Assembly (NCBI GenBank): GCA_910579645.1
Contig: CAJTVK010000003.1
Span: 1 to 64,000 of the forward strand
Length of the DNA stretch: 64,000 bases
Reading direction: 5' to 3'
From: an uncultured Lachnospiraceae bacterium
GTDB taxonomy: Bacteria > Bacillota > Clostridia > Lachnospirales > Lachnospiraceae
The notes beneath the pieces were generated by a model. The model saw only the letters and a program-made list of their open reading frames with translations, ran no database searches and was not told the origin of the DNA. Made by a program: the position numbers and the translations under genes. This document shows positions 33,422 to 42,796 of this stretch, piece by piece. Within the stretch, counting starts at the first letter, position 1; each line of letters starts with the position of its first letter.

Positions 33422-35833
33422 TTAATTTTTTTTGCATCTTTTGCTAACCTTTAATAGCCTGTCGGCAGTCCGTTCCATTTCACTGCGGCCAATCCGCCCT
33501 TCTTCATATGCCTTTAATATCTGCCCGATTACAGGCGGGCCTCCCGGCATTACAATATCATTCCCGGCCGCAATCGCATCGCCGCCATCGACTACCATGT
33601 CCATATCTCCCCAATCTGTCACAACAACACCTTCAAACCCCCATTCCTCCCGTAATATATGGGTGCACAAATCTTTGTTCCCTCCTGCAAAAATTCCGTT
33701 AATCTTATTGAAAGATGTCATCAGGAAAAGGATTCCGGCATCTTTGACCAACATTTCAAATGGCTTCAGATAAATTTCCCTTGCTGCCCGCTCCGTAACC
33801 AGAGAGTCTACCGCATCATAATTCTTCTCTGCACTTCCCCGCCGATATGTTTCCTGTTCGTTTAATGCAAAGTGCTTCGGGCATACGCAAACCTTATGAT
33901 TCTCCTGTACGCCTTTCGTAATCTGCGCCGCACACACTCCGGTCAGATACGGGTCTTCGGAAAAATACTCAAAATTTCTCCCGCAAAGCGGATGCCTGTG
34001 AATGTTGACAGCCGGTGCCAGCCATACATCCACCAGTTTTTCTTCACAGGCACTTCCCACCTCTTCACCGAACCTGCGCCAAAGTTCCTTATTAAATGCA
34101 CAGGAAACCAGCATTTCCGTGGGCCATGCGCCCGTTCCTATACCTGCCGGCCCATCCTTGTAAAAGATAGAATAGATACCCTTTGCCTCGATGGCAGGCG
34201 ATACATATCCATTGGTTCCTGCCGGGTGGCTGTTTGTTGTCAGGGGATTTCCGGCCTCATCTAAAATTGTTTCCGGATCACTGCCGTCACCGAAAGCGGC
34301 AAAGGGCGTTCCCGGTCCATACCCCACGCAGAGTGCGGCCAGTTCCCGGTCGGATAAATCCTTGCTTTTTGCCGTGGCTGCATCTTCCTTATTGTTTTCA
34401 GCGCATTTACCTACAGCTGTTTTTTTCCTTTTCTGCTTTGCCTTTTCTTTTAAGAAGATTTTTTTGGACAGAAAATCCAGTTTTTCTATATTGCATTCTT
34501 TTATCTGCAGCCTGTTGGCACACTGCTCCATCAGTATGTCCTCTTCTACTTGAATTTCATCGACAAACTGTGTGTTTCTCGATGATGTTCCGGCAAAAAA
34601 ACTATAAATGCCTTTTTCGATAATATATGCCGCTTCAGTTTCCACATAACAGGCCAATTCTCTCATTGGTATCCATATATGCAATTCTTCCTTTTCCCCC
34701 GGCTCCAGCAATTTTGTTTTCTCAAATCCCTTTAATTCCTGCCTCGGCCTCTCGCTTGCGCTCTCCCGGCAGGATAAGTATATCTGGACGGTTTCTTTTC
34801 CGTCATATAATCCTTTATTGACCACTTCTATCACTAACTCTATCCCGTCAGGACATTGTAAAAGCTGTATCGGACACACCTCAAAGTGAGAGTAAGAAAG
34901 CCCAAAGCCGAAGGGAAACAGCACTTCCTTTTCAAAGCTGTCAAAATAACGGTATCCTACATAAATATCCTCATAATAAAATGTCACAGGGCTTTTGTCA
35001 TAACCAATGCTTCCGTTTGCTTGGGCATCCAGCCCATAGCTTTCATAGGTAAGTATCTGCCCCGGTTTCTCCTTATTCCATGTAAAATGCATGGACGAAG
35101 GATAATCTTCATACTTTTTTGCAATGGACACGGAAAGTTTCCCGGACGGATTTACCTTTCCCGTAAGAATATCCGCCATTGCCCCACAGCCTTCCTCACC
35201 GGGGATTCCCATAAACAGCACGCCTTGTATCATCGGATATTTTTCCAGCCATTCCAGGTCAATCAGGCCATTGATATTCAGAATCAGAATCATTTTCTCG
35301 AAATAAGTGCTCACCTGATCCAGTAAGTTCTTTTCCGATGCAGTCAGATAATAATCTGCCTCCAAATGGCGGTCGCATTCCTCTCCCCCGGAATTTCTGC
35401 CCAGCACCACAACCGCAGTATCCGTCTGCTTTCTCGCAAACTCTGCCAGTTCCTCAGGGACATCATACTCTTCGCACTGGGGCTGATAGCGTCCGAATAT
35501 TTCATACATAAATCCGCTGGTTAACTCGCCGGCATTATTGATATCAATGCCATCCACAGCAAATTTTTCCGGTTCTTTTCCCTGCTGTCCTTTATAAAAA
35601 TTTTTCAGTTCCGGAATAGCACAGATCCCTCCTTTCTCACATTCGCTGAGCAAGTTTTTTTCCTCCATTGCCCGGGATGCCCCCGAACCGTTTCCCGAAA
35701 AAAAAGTTTCTGTCTGTGCCCGCCCAAAAAAGGCAATCTTCCGATAACCGCCAAGCGGAAGAATATGGTTTTCATTTTTCAGCAATACAATAGATTCTTC
35801 CACCAATTCTCTGCATATACTTTTATTCCCCAT
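33422..35833 (-). CDS. Circularly permuted GH3 beta-glucosidase
   Basis: An 803-residue GH3 enzyme with its domains in swapped order. The alpha/beta sandwich (SIVLLKNENHILPLGG; GEEGCGAMADILTGKVNPSGKL) and the FnIII-like domain (GYRYFDSFEKEVLFPFGFGLSYS) come first. A charged linker follows near 460-490, and the TIM-barrel domain comes last, with VCPKHFALNEQE and nucleophile Asp740 in VVVTDWGDMD. This layout is known from Ruminococcus and Butyrivibrio beta-glucosidases. GRNFEYFSEDP supports beta-glucosidase activity. It is cytoplasmic. ATG 35833 has GGAGG 5 nt upstream. It sits between the rhamnosidase and GH94 genes. Confidence 0.93.
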   Translation of the reverse strand: MGNKSICRELVEESIVLLKNENHILPLGGYRKIAFFGRAQTETFFSGNGSGASRAMEEKNLLSECEKGGICAIPELKNFYKGQQGKEPEKFAVDGIDINNAGELTSGFMYEIFGRYQPQCEEYDVPEELAEFARKQTDTAVVVLGRNSGGEECDRHLEADYYLTASEKNLLDQVSTYFEKMILILNINGLIDLEWLEKYPMIQGVLFMGIPGEEGCGAMADILTGKVNPSGKLSVSIAKKYEDYPSSMHFTWNKEKPGQILTYESYGLDAQANGSIGYDKSPVTFYYEDIYVGYRYFDSFEKEVLFPFGFGLSYSHFEVCPIQLLQCPDGIELVIEVVNKGLYDGKETVQIYLSCRESASERPRQELKGFEKTKLLEPGEKEELHIWIPMRELACYVETEAAYIIEKGIYSFFAGTSSRNTQFVDEIQVEEDILMEQCANRLQIKECNIEKLDFLSKKIFLKEKAKQKRKKTAVGKCAENNKEDAATAKSKDLSDRELAALCVGYGPGTPFAAFGDGSDPETILDEAGNPLTTNSHPAGTNGYVSPAIEAKGIYSIFYKDGPAGIGTGAWPTEMLVSCAFNKELWRRFGEEVGSACEEKLVDVWLAPAVNIHRHPLCGRNFEYFSEDPYLTGVCAAQITKGVQENHKVCVCPKHFALNEQETYRRGSAEKNYDAVDSLVTERAAREIYLKPFEMLVKDAGILFLMTSFNKINGIFAGGNKDLCTHILREEWGFEGVVVTDWGDMDMVVDGGDAIAAGNDIVMPGGPPVIGQILKAYEEGRIGRSEMERTADRLLKVSKRCKKN

Positions 35834-35885
35834 CATAACCTCCGATCCGAATGCAAAGCTTCAGGCTTTCTTTGGCATCACATTT

Positions 35886-38630
35886 TCAGATACCTTGGAA
35901 AAACCCTTCGCACTGTTCATTCAACGCATTTATTACCGCCTCATATACCGGTCTGATTTCCGGCGCGGAACTGATTCCTTCCGCCAGAGTCATTTGCTTT
36001 GCATACTCAATCATGGGATTGGAAAGCAGTTCCGGAACCATCCGCCCCATCATTTCTTTTCCAAGCGGCTGTGCCAGGACATCTCCCAATGTGCTGTCCA
36101 GGCTATATTTCAGTTCTTTTAGACTGGTATTGGTCTCATATTCGTAACAATGCTCTCCGGAACCTATTTCCAGCACGCCCTCTTTTTCCGGAAGGTAAAG
36201 AACCGCCATTGTATTTGCCGGAACCGTAACCTTCACCCGAATCTTTTTGTTTCTGCAGCACCAGTAAGATATAATCTTTCCATATGGTGTTTCCAGTTCC
36301 GTCCGGGCTTCTTCCATTCCCCGCAGGAACATAGGCTTCACATAGAATCTGTGATAACCCGGCTCCAGCTGGTTGATTCCGCCAATCTTCCGGTACATCC
36401 AGTCGCCTACCGCTCCGTTGGCATAATGGTTCATGGAATTCAGCCCCGGGTGAGGCATTGTGCCATCCGGATAGATGCCATCCCATTTCTCCCATATGGT
36501 TGTGGCTCCCATATTGACTGCGTACAGCCATGAAGGATAATCTTCTTTCATAAATAAAACAGATGCCATATCATGGGCGCCATTTTCCGAAAGTGCATGG
36601 CACAAATACGGCGTTCCGACAAAACCAGTGGTCAAATGATTTTTGTGATTTTCAATATTTACCTTTAAAGCCCGAAGGATTTTCTCCCTGTCCTTTTCCC
36701 TTGCCAGATGAAAATATAATGCCAGTGCACAGGCTGTCTGGGTTTCGCTGACAATCCGCCCTCTGGAAGTAAAATACTCGCTCTGAAACGATTCCAGTGT
36801 TCTCCCGTACAAATTCCGATAATATTCGGCCTCTTCCTTTTTCCCAAGCACCTCCGCCGTCTGTTTTACCAAATCGGTCACATAAAGATAATAAGCATTT
36901 GCCACCAGATAGATATCCGTCGCACCCACGCTTCCTTCTCCCTGTTCCCTGTCAAGCGCCAGCCAGTCGCCATACTGATAATTTGTCTTCCAAAGGCCGT
37001 CTTCCTCTGTCTTATCCTGAATATAATCCACCCACTCATGCATACACTTCCAAGATTCTTCCAGAATCCTTGTATCGCCATAAGTCTGATAAACTACCCA
37101 CGGGATGATGACCGCCGCATCGCTCCATGCCGCAGAACTATAGCTCCCTACAATGTCCGGCACTACATGGGGAACTCCCTTCTCCAAAGATGATTCCGCT
37201 GAAATATCACGCATCCATTTCGCAAAAAAAAGTGCTGTATTCCGGTTGAAGGCCGCTGTCCATGAAAAAACCTGTGCGTCTCCCATCCATCCCAATCTTT
37301 CATCCCTTTGCGGGCAGTCCGTGGGAATATCAAAAAAGTTATCCCGAAGTCCCCAGCTTATGTTGCTCTGCAGCTGATTTACTTTATCATTTGAGCAATG
37401 AAAGCTTCCGATTCTCTCCATATCGGAATGCATTGCGCAGGCGGTAAACATCTCAGGCTTTATCTCTTCCATACCGTCCACAGCAATATAACGGAAACCG
37501 TGGAAGGTAAAATGCGGCATCAGCACCTGCTCCTCGCCATTTAGGATATAAGTATCGTGAGAGATGGCTGTCCGCAGCGTATCAGGATAGAACACCCCGT
37601 CTTTGTCCAATACCTCTGCATGACGGATTCTGATCTGCTGCCCCCTATCTCCCTTAATTTTGATTTCTACCAGTCCGGTGATGTTCTGACCGAAATCTGC
37701 CAGGAAATTCCCCTGCGGATCTCTCCATACTTTTTTTGCCTCCAGCCGCTCCGTTACCCTCACGGGTTCACACTCCTGCGGCGTCAAAAGCGATTTGTCA
37801 AATGCCGCTGCCGATACTTTGCCTTCCCTGATTGCCGGATTGTCCGTATCAATTGTCTCGCCCATATAGATTTCGCTGTAACGGATGTACCCGGTCCTTA
37901 CGCCCCAGCTTTCGTCTGTTGCAATCACTTCCATTTCGCCGTCGCCGTACCAAATATGAATTTCTGCAAAGGCTTCTACACGGTTCCCATAGCGGTCAGG
38001 CTTACAGTCAAAACCCAAAATTCCCTTATACCAACCGTTTGCCACCGTCATCTCTACTAAATTATCTTTTTCCAGATTTTTTGTAATATCATAGCACTGG
38101 TACTGAAGGCGGTTGTGATAACTGGTCCATCCCGGAGCCATATAATCCTCCCCAATGCGGCTGCCATTCAGGCTAATCTCATAGACACCATGCGCAGTTG
38201 CAAAAATTATCGCCTTTTCTATTCTCTTCCGTGCTTCAAATTTACGGTAAAACACCGGACATGCCGTTTCCTCTTCCGGAAAATCATGCGTGATCATCTG
38301 CGCCCTGAAGGTTTGCGTATCAAAAACCCCCGTTTCAAACCATGTATCCGCTTCACAGACGCTCCCGTAATTATCTTCTATGGTTACTTTTACTTCATAC
38401 CGCCTTTCAGGCTGCAGTTCTTCCCCTTTATATGGAATCAATACTGACTGGCAGGAATCCACTCTCCCGCTGTCCCATACCTTCCCGCCTTTGCAGCTTA
38501 CTGATATCTTATACGAAACCTGCACGGTATTCTCCTTTTCCGACGCTATCTTCCATGAAAAACGGGGAATCCTTACAGACAATCCCGTTGGATTTTTTCT
38601 GTATTCTGTCCGAAAGTCATAAACCTGCAT
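35886..38630 (-). CDS. GH78 alpha-L-rhamnosidase
   Basis: A 914-residue GH78-type enzyme. N-terminal beta domains (about 1-330; SYHNRLQYQCYDIT, VANGWYKGILG) precede the concanavalin-like segment (FADFGQNITGLVEI) and the (alpha/alpha)6 catalytic barrel. The latter carries PTDCPQRDERLGWMGDAQ near 435-455, which includes the catalytic acid region. MNHYANGAVGDWMYRKIGG and the C-terminal beta sandwich complete the family layout. It would release L-rhamnose from plant glycosides or glycans in the cytoplasm. ATG 38630, 9 nt after AGGAG, is preferred to 38639. A hairpin at 38654-38698 lies just upstream in the operon. Confidence 0.94.
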   Translation of the reverse strand: MQVYDFRTEYRKNPTGLSVRIPRFSWKIASEKENTVQVSYKISVSCKGGKVWDSGRVDSCQSVLIPYKGEELQPERRYEVKVTIEDNYGSVCEADTWFETGVFDTQTFRAQMITHDFPEEETACPVFYRKFEARKRIEKAIIFATAHGVYEISLNGSRIGEDYMAPGWTSYHNRLQYQCYDITKNLEKDNLVEMTVANGWYKGILGFDCKPDRYGNRVEAFAEIHIWYGDGEMEVIATDESWGVRTGYIRYSEIYMGETIDTDNPAIREGKVSAAAFDKSLLTPQECEPVRVTERLEAKKVWRDPQGNFLADFGQNITGLVEIKIKGDRGQQIRIRHAEVLDKDGVFYPDTLRTAISHDTYILNGEEQVLMPHFTFHGFRYIAVDGMEEIKPEMFTACAMHSDMERIGSFHCSNDKVNQLQSNISWGLRDNFFDIPTDCPQRDERLGWMGDAQVFSWTAAFNRNTALFFAKWMRDISAESSLEKGVPHVVPDIVGSYSSAAWSDAAVIIPWVVYQTYGDTRILEESWKCMHEWVDYIQDKTEEDGLWKTNYQYGDWLALDREQGEGSVGATDIYLVANAYYLYVTDLVKQTAEVLGKKEEAEYYRNLYGRTLESFQSEYFTSRGRIVSETQTACALALYFHLAREKDREKILRALKVNIENHKNHLTTGFVGTPYLCHALSENGAHDMASVLFMKEDYPSWLYAVNMGATTIWEKWDGIYPDGTMPHPGLNSMNHYANGAVGDWMYRKIGGINQLEPGYHRFYVKPMFLRGMEEARTELETPYGKIISYWCCRNKKIRVKVTVPANTMAVLYLPEKEGVLEIGSGEHCYEYETNTSLKELKYSLDSTLGDVLAQPLGKEMMGRMVPELLSNPMIEYAKQMTLAEGISSAPEIRPVYEAVINALNEQCEGFFQGI

Positions 38631-38653
38631 ATGATTCATCTCCTATCCCTGAA

Positions 38654-38698
38654 TGCACGGAATCGGTACCATGCCGAGACTATGTGCCGATTCCATGC
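38654..38698 (-). other. Operon-internal stem-loop between symporter and rhamnosidase genes
   Basis: GGAATCGG (38659-38666) pairs with CCGATTCC (38687-38694), extended by GCA/TGC after one mismatch, around a 20-nt loop. No T-run follows on the minus strand. It probably separates expression of the upstream symporter from the downstream enzymes by mRNA processing or stabilisation; this is inference from structure and position. Confidence 0.6.
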
Positions 38699-38717
38699 AA
38701 GTCATCCTTTTAACGGT

Positions 38718-40142
38718 TTATTTAGCATTCTTTCTTGCCGCTACCTCTTCGCGCATCTTCGGCAATTTCTTTTCCAGATCAAATCTTGTAAAAATAAGGA
38801 ACATTACAACATTAATCACCAGCGGCAGATAATTGGAAAAACCATAAATCGCATACCTCATGGAAGCAGAGGCCGCTTCTAAGGTTGCATCATATGCACC
38901 GATTGCAAGGAATGCCGTTAAAATCACAGAACCAAGCCCGTTTCCCACTTTACTTCCAAAGCCGATTGCACCGCCGGACATTGCCACCAGCTTTTTATCA
39001 TATTTCCACTCATTATAGTCCACAGCCATTGCCGTCAACACACCATACAGGCACATAAGGGGAATCTGGATAAAACTTGCAAACAAATTGCATACTGTAA
39101 CCAATATGAAATTTGTCGGAATAAAGCAGCGAATCAGTGCCGGAACTGCCGCTCCCAGCAGCCCAAGCTGCACAGTCTTCGTAACTCCAAGTTTCTCTAT
39201 GATTGGTTTGGAAAGAACAAATCCAACGACTGTTGCCAACATTCCGACTGCTCCTGTGATTGCAACAAGATTGTCATTTCCAAAAATCCATTTTGCATAG
39301 TAAGTTCCGGATGACGTAGCAATGGCAGATGATATGCTCGTAATCAGGTTGAACAGTAAAACAATTACCCAATACTTATTATGGAACAGCATTCCCAAGG
39401 CTTCCATAAACGGAACGGCTTCTTCCTGCTCGGTTTCCCAAGCCTCTCTTATCCTCTCTTCCTGCTCATAGTCAGACGCAAATTTGGCCTTTCGTCCATT
39501 GTTGTAGCAAATCAGTAAAAGCAATAAGGTAACTGCCCCGATAACAACGCCATATTTAATCCATGCATTCTGTGTGCCTCCAAGTATATTCGTAATCGGA
39601 ATTGTAGCAATTGCAACAACCATTCCCGCACCATAGTTTCCCACTGCACGGAACAGCCCCATACTGCTTCGTTCACTCAAGCTGTTTGTGCGAACAATCA
39701 TAACTGCGCCAAAGGGTGTCGCAATCATAGTATAAATAACTGCCGTCAGCAGTAAATTCGTAACCAGCACATAAATTAACGCCGCCGTCTGTCCTGCCCG
39801 AATCGGAACCGTGAACATCATAATAATGACGACTGCGGCCGGAACTGCCATACGAAGCATCCATGAATAATACTTTTTATTTCCGCCTTTGGAGTGATCC
39901 ACCATGTTTCCGACAATCACATCGGTAAATGCGTCGATTATTTTAGCAATCATCATGACAACGCCAACACCGCCTACTGCCATCCCCACCTTGTCCGTGT
40001 AAAAATATGTAAGCTGCCCGACCAAATTTGCCATCAGGCCTAAGCCAAGCTGACCGCCGAAATCAGCCAGGTAATCCCGCTTTCTCATAACCCGCCTTAC
40101 CCCGTCCGCATCATAACGGACCTCACCAGTTCCTTTACCCAT
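38718..40142 (-). CDS. GPH family glycoside:cation symporter
   Basis: A 474-residue membrane transporter with about 12 helices of the glycoside-pentoside-hexuronide family (MFS superfamily). The N-terminal motif (YLADFGGQLGLGLM) and the AKIIDAFTDVIVGNMVDHSKGGNKKYYSW segment, with its DP/DVxxG-type signature, are characteristic. It should bring the glycoside substrate of this operon in together with Na+ or H+. All glycosidases around it lack signal peptides, which fits uptake before hydrolysis. GGAGG lies 8 nt before the ATG, and the gene is 35 nt after the clan GH-A gene. Confidence 0.93.
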   Translation of the reverse strand: MGKGTGEVRYDADGVRRVMRKRDYLADFGGQLGLGLMANLVGQLTYFYTDKVGMAVGGVGVVMMIAKIIDAFTDVIVGNMVDHSKGGNKKYYSWMLRMAVPAAVVIIMMFTVPIRAGQTAALIYVLVTNLLLTAVIYTMIATPFGAVMIVRTNSLSERSSMGLFRAVGNYGAGMVVAIATIPITNILGGTQNAWIKYGVVIGAVTLLLLLICYNNGRKAKFASDYEQEERIREAWETEQEEAVPFMEALGMLFHNKYWVIVLLFNLITSISSAIATSSGTYYAKWIFGNDNLVAITGAVGMLATVVGFVLSKPIIEKLGVTKTVQLGLLGAAVPALIRCFIPTNFILVTVCNLFASFIQIPLMCLYGVLTAMAVDYNEWKYDKKLVAMSGGAIGFGSKVGNGLGSVILTAFLAIGAYDATLEAASASMRYAIYGFSNYLPLVINVVMFLIFTRFDLEKKLPKMREEVAARKNAK

Positions 40143-40177
40143 TCTCTTTTCCTCCTGCTCTTATATATTTGTATTTT

Positions 40178-42610
40178 CTATCGGAACACCAAATGATATT
40201 GGATGCCCGGAAGTTCACCTGTCATCGGGAACCGGATGCCTTCTGCCAGTTTCTCTCCTATAATCTCTCCGATTTCCTCCCCCACAGGGCTTAATACTTT
40301 AAGCGATGCCTCTTTTGCTTTTACAGACAGACTCCCTTCCAGCGTTTCCGCATATAGTTTTCCTTTGAACCGCACCGCAGTAAACGGGATTCCCATCATT
40401 TCAGGTCCTTTGCCATAAGTTGTCTCATCCATGCCGGTAGTCCCCATCGCCGTCAGAATAAATTCTTCCGCTTCATCCAATAATTTTTTGCCGACAGGAA
40501 GCAGTGCAAGGGTAATTCTCTCGTTTCCTGCATATACTTCTACTTTTTCGGAAAGCACAACCTTCTCCTCCGGTGCCCCGCTAAAATAACTACAGTACGG
40601 TGTCTGAATCCGGAATTTAGCATGATCGGGGTCAAAGATCAGCTCTCCCGTATCGGAAATCAGTTTTCCGTCCGCCAATCCGGTCTCCCGCGGCATAACA
40701 CCCCACTGTTTCATTGCCATATCAAGGATAGACGCAAATTCCCGATAGTCGCCGTTTCCCGCAATCCTCGCAATCTCATCAAATACCAGTGCCTGCTCTC
40801 CGAGATGAACTCCCTCCCGTACCTCTTCCGTATCCTTTGCCGCTTTCACGAGGCGATTTTCGTCCTTATATTTTCTCATGGCATCTCGGTAGGGTGACCA
40901 TGCATAGTATACGCCGTGCTCCGCTTCCGAAAGATCCGCTCCGTTTAAAAATCCGGCATTTACCGCCACCTGTGCGTCTCCCTGGTATGTATCCCCACCA
41001 TCCAAGAACACATTTCTTGTCGCTGTTACATAGGGCAGAAATGTTGTAAGCATGGCATGCTTATTAGGCAGCGTTTTTAAGTCGTTCTGTGTATAGACAA
41101 CATCCACGCGATTTTTTGCAGCCGATACCAATCCTTTTAAGAACACCGATGCCATAAAGCCCCACTGGCAGATTACCGCCGGGTCATTATATACATCAAA
41201 AACATTCAGAATCTCATCCGCCGGCTGGTCATCCCCTTTTTCTGATGTATGGTGATTATACAGAATCAACCCGTCCCAGTCATTCAGGCAGGCATACGCA
41301 ATGGTATGCACAAATGCCGTGGAGTGAAAAGGATGTTCCCCATATTCGTTCCATTCACTGAGCATGAACGGTTTTCCATTCACAATGGCAACAGATGCAA
41401 GGCTTAACAGCGTTGTTGCCATGGAGCCGATTCCGGTCTGCATAGTGAGTGGATTTACCGACACATACTCTGTCGGCCCTGCAACAAGATAAGTATTATT
41501 CTCCTGAACCGGCAGTAACGGATGATTAAAGTAGCTGTTATTCTCCATCAAATCTCCGTCTATATGCCCGTAAACATCCGCCGCCCCGGCTATCAGATTG
41601 CTTGTCACAATCGGAACCTTAGCGCCAAGAGAGTGAAGGTAATCTTTCATATCCTGATAAAAATTCCGGTTCATAGCAATACCAAATTCCATAAAGTCCG
41701 CATACCGCGCGGGACTTACCCCACCGTTCCAATCCCCAAGAGGTTCGTTTTCCGGCTGATAGAAGTTCCCCTCTACTCCCCGCACTGTTCCCTGTACCGG
41801 GTCTTCTTCCTCTCCAAGCGCACAGGCCCCTTCAAATGTCCATGCTTCCTTCAGCCTCTGCCTAGTCTCATATTTCATTAGCAGAAAATGATTAAAACGT
41901 TTCTGCACCTCATCACGATACGGCTGCATATCTTCTCTCCGGTCTGTTTCCATGGTGCCCTTGATTGCCGACTCCTCGTTGTTGATTTGGATTGTCACAA
42001 CCGCCGGGTCATCAATCAGTGCCAGACCGGTATACGGATTTCTATGACACATAATCTTTTTGGCGTATTCTTTCTGAAGCTCAATCATCCGTTTGTTATA
42101 CATAGGGAAACGCTTTACGCACGAGCCGGCATTGCCCGGATAATCCAGCCTGTCACCTTCCACAAAATCCCTTGCCACGATTAAGTCAATATGCAGATAA
42201 ATTCCCCGTTTCTTTAACTGCGCCGCGAAATAATCAAAACGATCAAGCCCTTCCGGATGAAATTCCCGTCCGCTGCCTTTTTCATAATCCAAAAGCGGCG
42301 CTTCCTTGCAGCTTGCCCAGCTTCCCGGCTCTTCGCTGACAGGCGCATCGGCGGCGTGAAGCCGGATGATATTGACTCCCATACTGGCAAAGCGTTCCGC
42401 CAGCTTCTCCGCAGTCTCATGATCCGGCGTATTCGACCTCGCCGCTACATTAAATCCCAGAAATCTGGCTCTTGTTCCGTCTTCAAAGTAGAAATGTCCG
42501 CCTTTTGTCCTTACAAAACCATGCTTTCCTGCCGGAGCGTCCAAAAGATATGAATAGTTCAGAACACCCTGATTAGGCTGTGTCTTATGTATGCCTATAT
42601 GCTGTCTCAT
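40178..42610 (-). CDS. Clan GH-A glycoside hydrolase (GH5-like)
   Basis: An 810-residue enzyme whose first 470 residues form a TIM barrel: FLGFNVAARSN, then ASMGVNIIRLHAADAP, TIQINNEESA with the proposed acid/base Glu212, and FMLSEWNEYGEHPF with the proposed nucleophile Glu419. The remaining 340 residues are beta-rich and accessory. I cannot place it in a characterised GH family; it is cellulase-like in Pfam terms and distant from standard GH5. There is no signal peptide. It is the first gene of the catabolic operon, divergent from the AraC gene. ATG 42610 has AAGG 7 nt upstream; the longer reading to 42691 adds a basic, unrelated stretch. Confidence 0.85.
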   Translation of the reverse strand: MRQHIGIHKTQPNQGVLNYSYLLDAPAGKHGFVRTKGGHFYFEDGTRARFLGFNVAARSNTPDHETAEKLAERFASMGVNIIRLHAADAPVSEEPGSWASCKEAPLLDYEKGSGREFHPEGLDRFDYFAAQLKKRGIYLHIDLIVARDFVEGDRLDYPGNAGSCVKRFPMYNKRMIELQKEYAKKIMCHRNPYTGLALIDDPAVVTIQINNEESAIKGTMETDRREDMQPYRDEVQKRFNHFLLMKYETRQRLKEAWTFEGACALGEEEDPVQGTVRGVEGNFYQPENEPLGDWNGGVSPARYADFMEFGIAMNRNFYQDMKDYLHSLGAKVPIVTSNLIAGAADVYGHIDGDLMENNSYFNHPLLPVQENNTYLVAGPTEYVSVNPLTMQTGIGSMATTLLSLASVAIVNGKPFMLSEWNEYGEHPFHSTAFVHTIAYACLNDWDGLILYNHHTSEKGDDQPADEILNVFDVYNDPAVICQWGFMASVFLKGLVSAAKNRVDVVYTQNDLKTLPNKHAMLTTFLPYVTATRNVFLDGGDTYQGDAQVAVNAGFLNGADLSEAEHGVYYAWSPYRDAMRKYKDENRLVKAAKDTEEVREGVHLGEQALVFDEIARIAGNGDYREFASILDMAMKQWGVMPRETGLADGKLISDTGELIFDPDHAKFRIQTPYCSYFSGAPEEKVVLSEKVEVYAGNERITLALLPVGKKLLDEAEEFILTAMGTTGMDETTYGKGPEMMGIPFTAVRFKGKLYAETLEGSLSVKAKEASLKVLSPVGEEIGEIIGEKLAEGIRFPMTGELPGIQYHLVFR

Positions 42611-42687
42611 GCTTTTTCCTTCCTTTCCCTGCTTGGATTTCTTACTCCGTAATTTCTTTCTGCACCCTATATTAGCAGAATCACCTG

Positions 42688-42723
42688 ACAAAATATTATA
42701 TAATACTCTACAAAATTATATAT
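42688..42723. promoter_or_regulatory. Two AraC-type direct repeats in the divergent promoter region
   Basis: ACAAAATATTATAT (42688-42701) and ACAAAATTATATAT (42710-42723) start exactly 22 bp apart, two helical turns, in the same orientation. That is the usual layout of AraC/XylS half-sites. On the minus strand they end just upstream of TAATAT (42670-42675), a likely -10 for the glycosidase operon that has no good -35 at the normal distance, as expected for an activated promoter. Confidence 0.55.
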
Positions 42724-42730
42724 TTTGGTA

Positions 42731-42759
42731 TTGCTGTTTTACTTTTTTCATTTTATACT
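42731..42759 (+). promoter_or_regulatory. Promoter of the AraC regulator gene
   Basis: TTGCTG (42731-42736) and TATACT (42754-42759) are separated by 17 bp. The promoter lies 38 nt before ATG 42797 and directly beside the paired ACAAAAT repeats, so the regulator could also control itself. Confidence 0.65.
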
Positions 42760-42796
42760 TTTTATTATAAGAAATTGTCAGGAAAGGAACTTCCCT

